Source of the DNA: Bacilli bacterium
Lineage (GTDB): Bacteria > Bacillota_I > Bacilli_A > RF39 > UBA660
Direction of reading: 5' to 3'
Assembly: GCA_900769635.1 (NCBI GenBank)
Contig: CAAGHJ010000038.1
Span: 1-23,927 of the forward strand
DNA length: 23,927 nt
Shown here one piece after another: positions 1-6,430 of the stretch (position 1 is its first letter; each line of letters opens with the position of its first letter). A program made the translations under genes and the position numbers. The notes below the pieces were generated by a model. It was not told the origin of the DNA, ran no database searches, and saw only the letters and a program-made list of their open reading frames with translations.

Positions 1-1401
1 AGTGGTACTACATCTCCTAAGGATGATAAAGATGGATTAAAGGGAAAGATAATGCTTACTGATATACAGCAAGATTTAGTTCCTTATAGTAAGACAGCAG
101 ATAAGTATGTATTTATACTATGGATGAGTGAAAGTTGTAATGAAGAAGATATAACTAAGTGTGATTTATCTAAGTCTTTAACTAGTGATAGTGGTGGTAA
201 AAGTATTAGTGGTAATATAGATATAAGACTAAATAGTGGTAAGAAGAAAGAAAATAATAGGGAGACTGCTAATATAACTAATGTATGTAAGGAAACAAAA
301 GCTACTTATATCGTGGAACATATAGATGATGGAAGTACGGGTGACTCCGGTAGTGGAGTATATAAAGTTTCACATGATGCCATACCAGCCGAGAGTAGTG
401 CTACTGGTAAAGAAATACCAGCAGTTATTGATTATAGATATTATGGAGCTAGTCCTAATAACTATATATGTTTAGATATGGAAGAGCAAAATACTTGTCC
501 TGAAAAAAATTTATTTAGAATAATAGGAAGTATATATGACGAATTAAGCGAAGAATACAAATTAAAAATTATTAAAAACCAATACTTAACAGATGGGAAA
601 ACTTCAATATTTAATTGGCTCACTGAAGGAGAAAATAAATGGAAATGGGCCGAGATAACAGAAAGTAATGGAAAAGGAAGTAAAGAAATATTTAAATATG
701 GATGTGGTGCATCGTGTATTTTAAATGTAATTTGGTGGAATAAACAAAGTAGAAAGGTTCAACTTTTTTATATTATATCAGACACACTTTCATTAATAGA
801 AATTGCTGATAATAAATTAGATTTTTCAAATACTGGATTAAATAGTAATGTTAAGGATTTAATTGATGAAGGAAGGTATTACTTAGGAAATATTTCAAAC
901 CTAGCTTTAAGTGCAAATGAATATTATAAACAAGAAAGAGGAATAATAAGAACAAGATCTGATGCAGCTTTATATTGGGAAGGATATGTTGCCTTAATGT
1001 ATCCAAGTGATTTTTACTATGCAGCAGGAAATAACTGTGTAAAAAATTATAATGGGACAGGAGATTATACAACGCCTTGTGTTGATTATAATTGGCTAAC
1101 TATTCATAATAAATATAATTTGACTTCTCCTTTTGAAGGTTATAATACAGAGCTATTTTTACCTGTATTTGAATCGGAACTTTTCATTACTACAATGAAT
1201 AAAAAAAATGATGATTCTTCTCCTGAAATATTATATAAGTATTATAATGAAGAATCATCAAAAAAAGAAAATATGACTTCAGAGGATTATAATAATCAAT
1301 TTGCATCAGCAATAAGACCTGTTTTTTATCTTAAATCCAAAGTAGTAATAACCACAGGAGATGGTTCAGAACAAAATCCTTATCAAATATCCCTTTCTTA
1401 A
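1..1401 (+). CDS. Putative surface/exported protein with C-terminal IRPVFYLK...NPY module, 5'-truncated
   Basis: The frame is open from the first base, so the start and any signal peptide or pilin-like leader lie outside the window; 466 residues are visible. The first in-frame ATG, at 52, has no convincing ribosome binding site, so I do not take it as the start. The N-terminal visible part is rich in Ser, Gly, Thr, Asp and Lys (low complexity). The C-terminal third contains WEGYVALMYPSDFYYA, two spaced cysteines, DYNWLTI and finally IRPVFYLKSKV followed by GDGSEQNPY. From memory, this arrangement recurs in many extracellular proteins of uncultured gut Bacilli, often behind a prepilin-like leader; no biochemical role is known to me. 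Thr and Ser codons mostly end in T, unlike the C-ending codons of many downstream genes. No good terminator follows. Confidence 0.8.
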   Translation, partial: SGTTSPKDDKDGLKGKIMLTDIQQDLVPYSKTADKYVFILWMSESCNEEDITKCDLSKSLTSDSGGKSISGNIDIRLNSGKKKENNRETANITNVCKETKATYIVEHIDDGSTGDSGSGVYKVSHDAIPAESSATGKEIPAVIDYRYYGASPNNYICLDMEEQNTCPEKNLFRIIGSIYDELSEEYKLKIIKNQYLTDGKTSIFNWLTEGENKWKWAEITESNGKGSKEIFKYGCGASCILNVIWWNKQSRKVQLFYIISDTLSLIEIADNKLDFSNTGLNSNVKDLIDEGRYYLGNISNLALSANEYYKQERGIIRTRSDAALYWEGYVALMYPSDFYYAAGNNCVKNYNGTGDYTTPCVDYNWLTIHNKYNLTSPFEGYNTELFLPVFESELFITTMNKKNDDSSPEILYKYYNEESSKKENMTSEDYNNQFASAIRPVFYLKSKVVITTGDGSEQNPYQISLS

Positions 1402-1448
1402 CTCCATTAATAATATATACCCCCGATAGGGTAATTCCCTTAAAACCC

Positions 1449-1477
1449 TTGCAACTCTTTATAATTTATGGTATATT
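1449..1477 (+). promoter_or_regulatory. Sigma-A-type promoter of cysteine desulfurase gene
   Basis: TTGCAA (1449-1454), a 17-base spacer and TATATT (1472-1477). It ends 22 bases before the ATG at 1500. Transcription would begin near 1484, just upstream of the AGAGTGAT ribosome binding site. Confidence 0.75.
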
Positions 1478-1499
1478 AATCTAAGAAAAGAGTGATATA

Positions 1500-2621
1500 A
1501 TGATATATTTAGATTATAATGCAACTACTCCCGTAGATAAAAAAGTATTAGAAACATTTAATAAAGTATGTATTAACTATCCAGGAAATAGCAACTCGCT
1601 ACATAAATTAGGAATAAAAAGCAAGGAACTAGAAGACTATGCTACAGAAAAAATAGCCCAAATGCTAAACATAAAGCCCCAAGATATAATATATACAAGT
1701 GGAGCAAGTGAAAGCAATAATACAGCCATTAAAGGAATATGTAGTAAATACAAAAATAGAGGTAAACACATAATAACAACTATGCTAGAACACTCAAGTG
1801 TATCAAGTACTATTAAATATCTAACCAATAATGGTTTTGAAGTAGATTATATAAAAATAAAAGATAACGGTCTTGTCGATATAGACCACTTAAAAACTCT
1901 TCTAAGAGATGATACAATCCTCGTAAGCATAAGCTATGTAGATAGTGAAATAGGCCTAAAACAACCCATAGAAGAAATAGGAAAACTCCTAAAAGAATAC
2001 CCCAAATGCTATTTTCACGTTGATTGCACTCAGGCCCTAGGAAAAATCCCCATAGACTTTACCAACATCGATTTAGCCAGTGCCTCCGCCCATAAAATAT
2101 TCGGGCTAAAAGGAATAGGACTCTTAATAAAGAAAGAAAATATCCAAATAGAACCCCTTATCCACGGAGGAAAAAGCACTACTATATATAGAAGCGGCAC
2201 TCCAGCCCTTCCCCTAATAGTATCTCTAATGAAAGCCCTAGAACTAATACTGGGCAACATCCAAGAAAACTATAACCACGTATTAGCCCTAAATAAAGAA
2301 ATAACAACAACATTAAGTAAATATAATAATATTACTATAAATAGCACTCCCCATAGCATACCCTATACCATAAATTTCAGTGTTAAAGGAATTAAACCCG
2401 AAACCCTTCTCCACGCTCTCGATCAAAAAGAAATATACATATCCACTAAGAGTGCTTGTTCTAGCCAAAATACAATGAGTAGTAGTATCTACGCTCTCAC
2501 TAAAGATCGTGAAAGAGCCACTACTAGTCTCCGTATTAGCCTTTCCAAACTAACTACTCCCGAAGAAATCCAAGACTTTCTCCATATATTTGCTGAAGAA
2601 CTAGAAAAACTAACATTCTAA
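1500..2621 (+). CDS. Cysteine desulfurase (NifS/IscS-like, class V aminotransferase)
   Basis: A PLP-dependent enzyme that removes sulfur from L-cysteine as a persulfide for Fe-S clusters or tRNA thiolation; cytosolic. At 373 residues it is typical of the family. Visible landmarks are the N-terminal YLDYNATTP, TSGASESNN near 66-74, His98 in EHSS, Asp175 in HVDCTQ, the PLP-binding Lys199 in SAHK, and the catalytic Cys320 in STKSACSSQ. The start at 1500 follows AGAGTGAT and a good promoter. It is monocistronic: a hairpin terminator follows at 2660 and a new promoter at 2701. No scaffold gene (iscU/sufU) or thiI is adjacent, so the sulfur acceptor cannot be deduced here and I give no iscS/nifS symbol. 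Proline CCC and Leu CTA codons become frequent in the second half of the gene. Confidence 0.93.
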   Translation: MIYLDYNATTPVDKKVLETFNKVCINYPGNSNSLHKLGIKSKELEDYATEKIAQMLNIKPQDIIYTSGASESNNTAIKGICSKYKNRGKHIITTMLEHSSVSSTIKYLTNNGFEVDYIKIKDNGLVDIDHLKTLLRDDTILVSISYVDSEIGLKQPIEEIGKLLKEYPKCYFHVDCTQALGKIPIDFTNIDLASASAHKIFGLKGIGLLIKKENIQIEPLIHGGKSTTIYRSGTPALPLIVSLMKALELILGNIQENYNHVLALNKEITTTLSKYNNITINSTPHSIPYTINFSVKGIKPETLLHALDQKEIYISTKSACSSQNTMSSSIYALTKDRERATTSLRISLSKLTTPEEIQDFLHIFAEELEKLTF

Positions 2622-2659
2622 CTATTTACTCCCATAGGGCCAAAATTAGAACAATAACC

Positions 2660-2687
2660 GTATCTTTTGATACTTCTTTTCTTTTTT
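2660..2687 (+). terminator. Rho-independent terminator after the desulfurase gene
   Basis: Stem GTATC/GATAC (2660-2664 and 2669-2673) with a TTTT loop, followed by a pyrimidine tract containing TTTT and TTTTTT. The stem is only 5 bp, but the tract is long and a promoter follows immediately. Confidence 0.6.
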
Positions 2688-2700
2688 CTCCTCATTTCCC

Positions 2701-2729
2701 TTGCAATAAGACCAATAATGATTTATAAT
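2701..2729 (+). promoter_or_regulatory. Sigma-A-type promoter for the membrane protein gene at 2757
   Basis: TTGCAA (2701-2706), a 17-base spacer and a perfect TATAAT (2724-2729). It lies inside the upstream extension of the following reading frame (from TTG at 2667). That extension therefore cannot be translated from this transcript, which supports the start at 2757. Confidence 0.8.
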
Positions 2730-2756
2730 TTAAATATGAGAGAAGGGAGCCAAACA

Positions 2757-3599
2757 ATGTACGGTAAAATATTGAAAGTAAATAATCGCGGAACAGATAT
2801 AAAAATAGAGAATAAAGAAGTAATCCTATTCTGCTGTTTCAAAGACCTAAAATACGGCAACAGCTATGCCATTTTCTGTGATAAAGAGAACCCCAATAAC
2901 ACTCTATTATACGGAACCATTCACTTTAAAGAAGACAGTATCGTTATCATAGATACCAAAAAAGACATCAAAAACATCATCTTAGACCTAATAGATATCC
3001 TATCCAATAACAAAAAAATATACGACTACCAAATCCTCGATATAACAAAATTCCATAAAATCGATTTAATATCCAATAACACTATGGAACTAACTAACGA
3101 TAAACTAAAAAAACTAGAAACCAATTGTGTTAAACAAGAAGAGTCTCAAAAAAAGAAAAAAAGAAACGAAGACGGAACCAGAACCCTCAAAATAATACTA
3201 ATTCTATTATTTATAATACTAGCCCTTTATACCTATTTATATATAGATAATAAAGACAACTACGAATTAAATTGTACTAGAAGTTCCGAAATCAAAGAAC
3301 TATCCAAAGTCAAAAACGAAGTAACAGTCTATTTCAGTGGTAAAAACAAAATAATCTATATCGATAGCACTACCAAATACATATTCGATACCAAAATAGA
3401 ATACCAAACATTCAAAACCGATACCACTCTTCAAAGTAAGTATTTAAAGAAAAACGATGAAATAAAATACCAAGATAGCGATAATACCGTTATAGTTATA
3501 AATAGAGACAATAACGTCAATAACAGTTATAAAGAAATCAAAGAACTATACACTTCTTCAGGATACAAATGCGAAAAGAGAAAAAATAGTGAAAAATAA
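2757..3599 (+). CDS. Single-pass membrane protein of unknown function
   Basis: 280 residues from ATG 2757, which is preceded by GAAGGGAG at a proper distance. The longer frame from 2667 would start inside a terminator and span the promoter, so it is rejected. Residues 1-120 form a compact, probably cytosolic beta-rich domain. A Lys-rich stretch (about 130-142) precedes one membrane helix at about 144-163 (KIILILLFIILALYTYLYI), predicting the N-terminus inside and the C-terminus outside. The outer domain begins with Cys173 and ends with Cys272 in SSGYKCEKR, so a disulfide is possible. The layout of an N-terminal Cys, beta strands and a C-terminal GY(K/T)C resembles small secreted domains of related bacteria, but I cannot name a family. 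Its 3' end overlaps holA by 11 bases, so the two are co-transcribed. Confidence 0.8.
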   Translation: MYGKILKVNNRGTDIKIENKEVILFCCFKDLKYGNSYAIFCDKENPNNTLLYGTIHFKEDSIVIIDTKKDIKNIILDLIDILSNNKKIYDYQILDITKFHKIDLISNNTMELTNDKLKKLETNCVKQEESQKKKKRNEDGTRTLKIILILLFIILALYTYLYIDNKDNYELNCTRSSEIKELSKVKNEVTVYFSGKNKIIYIDSTTKYIFDTKIEYQTFKTDTTLQSKYLKKNDEIKYQDSDNTVIVINRDNNVNNSYKEIKELYTSSGYKCEKRKNSEK

Positions 3600-4527
3600 C
3601 TATCTAATCACCGCCCCCTCTCCCGAACTAGTCGAAAAACTAACAACCAATCTAATAAATAAAATAGGGAAGGGCGATATAATAAAATATAACCTCGAAG
3701 AAACAAACATCTATGATATCATTGAAGAAGCAAGTATGAACAGTATGTTCAGCCCCCTAAAAATAATCATTGTAAATAACTTTGAACTCAATAAAGACTT
3801 CAAAGAAAAAGAAATAACAACACTAAATAACTATTTAGAAAAAAGCAATAATCAAAACTACCTTATCTTTACCAGTAGTAAAACCCTCGATAAAAGAAAA
3901 AAAATCTATAAATACTTTGTAGAAAACAAAACCCTAATGGATGGTGAAGATTTTGATTTAAACAAATACGTTTCCGAAAAACTACAAAATTCCCATTGCA
4001 AAATGACCATTTCTGATATAAAATATTTTCTTGACCTAGTAGGAACCAATCTAAACGATATCGATAACGAACTAGATAAACTAATCCTTTATAAAAAAGA
4101 AGGCACTATAACCAGAGAAGATATGGAAGACCTAACTGTCGAAAACTTTAACGATAACATCTTTGCCTTTACTGGAGCTGTCCTAAATAAAGAAGTCGAA
4201 AAAAGCCTTAAACTCTATCAAGAATTCATAAGTCACGGCTACGATGAAATAATGCTCATCCCCCTTCTAGGAAGCCAGTTCCGTACTCTCTTTCAGGTAA
4301 AGAAATTACGCAGTATTGGCAAAACAGAAGAAGAAATAGCACAGATTTTAAAATTCAGTAACCCATATAGAGTCAGAATGTGTCTTAAAAACGCCGCCCC
4401 TTATAGCGAAAAAGACCTCTTAAATTATATCCGTAAACTAAGTGAAATAGATATCAAAATAAAAAGTGGCCGTGTAAATAAAAAACAAGCCTTTGAACTA
4501 TTCCTAATAAATAAAGATATAGCCTAA
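3589..4527 (+). CDS. holA: DNA polymerase III subunit delta
   Basis: Clamp-loader subunit that opens the beta sliding clamp during replication; cytosolic. 312 residues, slightly shorter than the usual 330-350. It begins at GTG 3589 inside the end of the previous gene, after AAAGAG, so translation is coupled. Recognisable family segments are NSMFSPLKIIIVNNF (about 50-65), the short-helix region NYLIFTSSKTLDKRKK (about 92-107), LVGTNLNDIDNELDKLILY (about 149-167), and the C-terminal collar domain with FAFTGAVLNK, LIPLLGSQFRTLFQVKKL and DIKIKSGRVNKKQAFELFL. The N-terminus lacks a Walker A motif, as expected for delta. In Bacillus holA lies near comEC and rpsT; here it is followed tail-to-tail by sspI. 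Confidence 0.93.
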   Translation: MKNNYLITAPSPELVEKLTTNLINKIGKGDIIKYNLEETNIYDIIEEASMNSMFSPLKIIIVNNFELNKDFKEKEITTLNNYLEKSNNQNYLIFTSSKTLDKRKKIYKYFVENKTLMDGEDFDLNKYVSEKLQNSHCKMTISDIKYFLDLVGTNLNDIDNELDKLILYKKEGTITREDMEDLTVENFNDNIFAFTGAVLNKEVEKSLKLYQEFISHGYDEIMLIPLLGSQFRTLFQVKKLRSIGKTEEEIAQILKFSNPYRVRMCLKNAAPYSEKDLLNYIRKLSEIDIKIKSGRVNKKQAFELFLINKDIA

Positions 4528-4742
4528 GAATAAGAACTAATTCCTTGTCTTATTCTTTTTGCTATATCCATTTTTTCTTCTATTGAACTCTGATTCCACA
4601 GCATCTCCAACAGCACCCCCAGCCCAATAAGCGGTTCTTCATCCCTGCTACTCACCACCTTGTCAATACTATCCCTAATACTATCTGAACTATCGTCCTT
4701 AAAATTATTCACAATGAAACTCCTAATATCAACATTCATCAT
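4524..4742 (-). CDS. sspI: Small acid-soluble spore protein SspI family
   Basis: 72 residues, the usual length for SspI (about 70 in Bacillus). The diagnostic core GLGVLLEMLWNQSS (41-54) corresponds to GLGVLFEVIW in B. subtilis SspI, and the spacing of the N-terminal IRSFIVNNF and C-terminal acidic/basic helix also fits. SspI is a minor spore-core protein made in the forespore; its exact function is not established. The start at 4742 has an excellent ribosome binding site (AGGGGTGAT). It is convergent with holA and their ends overlap by 4 bases (4524-4527). In Bacillus sspI is a single-gene unit under sigma-G; I could not find a convincing sigma-G promoter at a plausible distance. Its presence implies a spore-forming lineage. 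Confidence 0.85.
   Translation of the reverse strand: MMNVDIRSFIVNNFKDDSSDSIRDSIDKVVSSRDEEPLIGLGVLLEMLWNQSSIEEKMDIAKRIRQGISSYS
4526..4560 (+). terminator. Terminator of holA, located inside the 3' end of convergent sspI
   Basis: Ten-base stem AAGAATAAGA/TCTTATTCTT (4526-4535 and 4548-4557) with a 12-base loop, then a T run to 4560. The stem is AT-rich. It lies within the sspI coding region on the other strand. Confidence 0.6.
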
Positions 4743-4821
4743 TTATCACCCCTTTTAGCATTTCCCTATTGGGGGCAAATATACATATTTAATAAAATAT
4801 TTGTGAATATATCAAAAATAG

Positions 4822-4850
4822 TAGACTTTTTTTCTAATATTTAGTAAAAT
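4822..4850 (+). promoter_or_regulatory. Possible promoter of lemA
   Basis: TAGACT (4822-4827), a 17-base spacer and TAAAAT (4845-4850), just upstream of AAGGAGG (4857-4863). The -35 matches only partly. Confidence 0.4.
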
Positions 4851-4870
4851 TATATTAAGGAGGAATATAT

Positions 4871-5422
4871 ATGACAATAGCAATTATTATAATTGCCGTG
4901 CTTTTACTAATTATATTTTATTTTATCGGCGTCTATAATAAACTAGTTAACGGAAGAAACAAAGTAAAAGACCAATTTTCTCAAATTGATGTCCAATTAA
5001 AAAGAAGAGTAGACTTAATACCAAATCTAGTTGAAACCGTTAAAGGATATGCAAAACACGAAAACAATACCCTAAAAGAAGTCATTGAAGCTCGAAACAA
5101 ATTAAATAGTGCTACAGGAATTAACGAAGAAATCGATGCCAACAATCAATTAACAGGAGCATTAAATAGATTATTTGCCTTATCAGAAGCATATCCCGAT
5201 TTAAAAGCTAATGAAAACTTTATAAGTTTACAAAACGATTTAAAAGATACCGAAGATAAAATTAGTTATGCTAGACAATTCTATAATGATACTGTACTTA
5301 GTTACAACAACTTAGTAGAAATGTTCCCGAGCAATATCGTTGCAAATATGTTTAAATTTACTAAGTATGAATTCTTTAAAATTGATGAAAAAGAAAAAGA
5401 AAGTCCTAAGGTTAAGTTTTAG
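4871..5422 (+). CDS. lemA: LemA family membrane protein
   Basis: 183 residues, typical for LemA. One N-terminal membrane helix (about 3-24), then GVYNKLV(N)GRNKVKDQFSQIDVQLKRR (about 25-49, part quoted), RRVDLIPNLVETVKGYAKHE, and a long helical region ending in SNIVANMFKF and YEFFKID. These are the hallmark LemA segments. LemA proteins expose a helical bundle from the membrane; their biochemical role is unknown. The start follows AAGGAGG with a 7-base spacing. The frequent partner genes (a TPM-domain protein or htpX) are not adjacent. The gene stands alone between divergent sspI and a convergent one-TM gene. Confidence 0.93.
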   Translation: MTIAIIIIAVLLLIIFYFIGVYNKLVNGRNKVKDQFSQIDVQLKRRVDLIPNLVETVKGYAKHENNTLKEVIEARNKLNSATGINEEIDANNQLTGALNRLFALSEAYPDLKANENFISLQNDLKDTEDKISYARQFYNDTVLSYNNLVEMFPSNIVANMFKFTKYEFFKIDEKEKESPKVKF

Positions 5423-5434
5423 AACTTCTTTTTT
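5414..5434 (+). terminator. Weak terminator of lemA
   Basis: Stem AAGTT/AACTT (5414-5418 and 5423-5427) with loop TTAG that includes the lemA stop codon, then C and six T. The stem is short, so this is tentative. Confidence 0.45.
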
Positions 5435-5885
5435 AATTGAAAGAAAATGAATTAATAAAATCATCTTTGCCAATTTTGTTATTATTATAATAAAAGGATA
5501 ATGTAACTGTTGCTATACCTTTTTGCTTTTCTTGCTCATTTTCTAAATTATTTATAATGTTAATTAATTGTTTATGATTTTTTATGTATCCCTTTTTAAT
5601 TATATATTCATCACTGGCTCCTTTTATTGTAATCTCCTCTTTCGTTTTTAAGTAAAGATAGTTATCATTTTTAAGTCTATAAAAATAATAATGTATATTG
5701 GTGATTGCATCATATCCCAAAAATTCACTATAATATATTTCCGCCGTAGCATTTTCTATCTTTTCATTTGTTATAATTTTAAAATTAAATTTACAATATA
5801 AGAATATACCAATAAATATAACTATTAGTATTATTCCAATTAACCCAATAATTTTCAAAAATTTATGAGTATTAATTATCTTCAT
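5433..5885 (-). CDS. Hypothetical protein with one N-terminal membrane helix
   Basis: 150 residues. A hydrophobic helix at about 10-32 is preceded by a short Lys-containing head, so it is a signal anchor or uncleaved signal; the rest is hydrophilic with many Asn, Lys and Tyr. I recognise no family. It is supported as a gene by AGGAGAAG upstream of the ATG and by a good promoter (5922-5950) on the same strand. It is convergent with lemA, with only about 10 bases between the stops. It is more AT-rich than its neighbours, with T-ending codons, and may be a recent acquisition. Confidence 0.75.
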   Translation of the reverse strand: MKIINTHKFLKIIGLIGIILIVIFIGIFLYCKFNFKIITNEKIENATAEIYYSEFLGYDAITNIHYYFYRLKNDNYLYLKTKEEITIKGASDEYIIKKGYIKNHKQLINIINNLENEQEKQKGIATVTLSFYYNNNKIGKDDFINSFSFN

Positions 5886-5921
5886 AATAACTTCTTCTCC
5901 TATATTTATATTTACAAATCA

Positions 5922-5950
5922 AGTATATCATAAATTGTATCAAATGTAAA
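5922..5950 (-). promoter_or_regulatory. Sigma-A-type promoter of the 5433-5885 gene
   Basis: Read on the minus strand: TTTACA (5950-5945), a 17-base spacer and TATACT (5927-5922). It ends 36 bases before the ATG at 5885. Confidence 0.65.
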
Positions 5951-6061
5951 ATCACAATCATAAAAGTATTTTTTTTTATACATTTAAAATTCAAAATAAA
6001 ATTCATAAAATATAAAAATAACTAAAATATCTCCCCCAAAAACACAAACTAATACCACTTA

Positions 6062-6088
6062 ACTTAACCACTAGTTAAGTCTCTTTTT
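6062..6088 (+). terminator. Orphan terminator-like hairpin
   Basis: Seven-base stem ACTTAAC/GTTAAGT (6062-6068 and 6074-6080) with a CACTA loop, then CTC and five T. A second overlapping copy of the left arm starts at 6057, allowing an alternative pairing. No + strand gene precedes it for more than 600 bases, so it may end a small RNA or read-through from lemA. Confidence 0.5.
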
Positions 6089-6369
6089 CTATTTCATTAC
6101 GGGCATTTATATATAAATATTAACTAAAAAGTAACGATTATAAACACGAACACTAACGAAAAAATGTTTGCCTAAAATGTTGAAAATTAAAAAAACATCA
6201 AAATACAATTTTTAAAAAAATAACAAAAACATAAGTACTACAAAAAGATAAAACCCCATAAAATAGGCTTTTTTGCTCATTACTACGTACAAAAATTAGA
6301 ATTTAAGAAGAAAATAAGTTACTCAAAAAGTAACAAAAAACAAAAAATAAAAAAACGAACAAAAAAGTA

Positions 6370-6398
6370 TTGACAGACATATAAACACATAGTATAAT
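6370..6398 (+). promoter_or_regulatory. Consensus sigma-A promoter of the nrdD operon
   Basis: Perfect TTGACA (6370-6375), a 17-base spacer and perfect TATAAT (6393-6398). The leader to the ATG is about 25 bases and carries AGGAGG (6417-6422). This is the strongest promoter in the window. Confidence 0.92.
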
Positions 6399-6430
6399 GA
6401 GATTGTGTTAAACGATAGGAGGATTAAAAA

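Larger units (their letters stand above)
5886..6430. other. 545-base non-coding region between divergent genes
   Basis: Very AT-rich with long A tracts and no reading frame with a ribosome binding site. It holds the minus-strand promoter at 5922-5950, a terminator-like hairpin at 6062-6088 with no + strand gene before it, two copies of AAAAAGTAAC (6126-6135 and 6325-6334), a GTTACT/AGTAAC palindrome (6318-6334) and the consensus nrdD promoter at 6370-6398. The rest shows nothing I can name. Confidence 0.7.

Noticed and set aside
2667..2756. N-terminal extension (hydrophobic MILLFFFLLI) of the membrane protein at 2757
   Set aside because: It begins in the terminator of the previous gene and contains the TTGCAA/TATAAT promoter; the ATG at 2757 has a good ribosome binding site.
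4745..4790. Sigma-G promoter for sspI (TGTATA, 17 bases, AATGCTA on the minus strand)
   Set aside because: The transcription start would fall inside the ribosome binding site, too close to the ATG.
6251..6277. Hairpin around ACCCCATAAAATAGGC followed by six T
   Set aside because: Only two to three base pairs can form, so it is not a credible terminator despite the T run.
6376..6410. NrdR box upstream of nrdD
   Set aside because: Segments such as ACACATAGTATAATGA match the palindromic NrdR consensus at only about 11 of 16 positions, and no paired second box was found.
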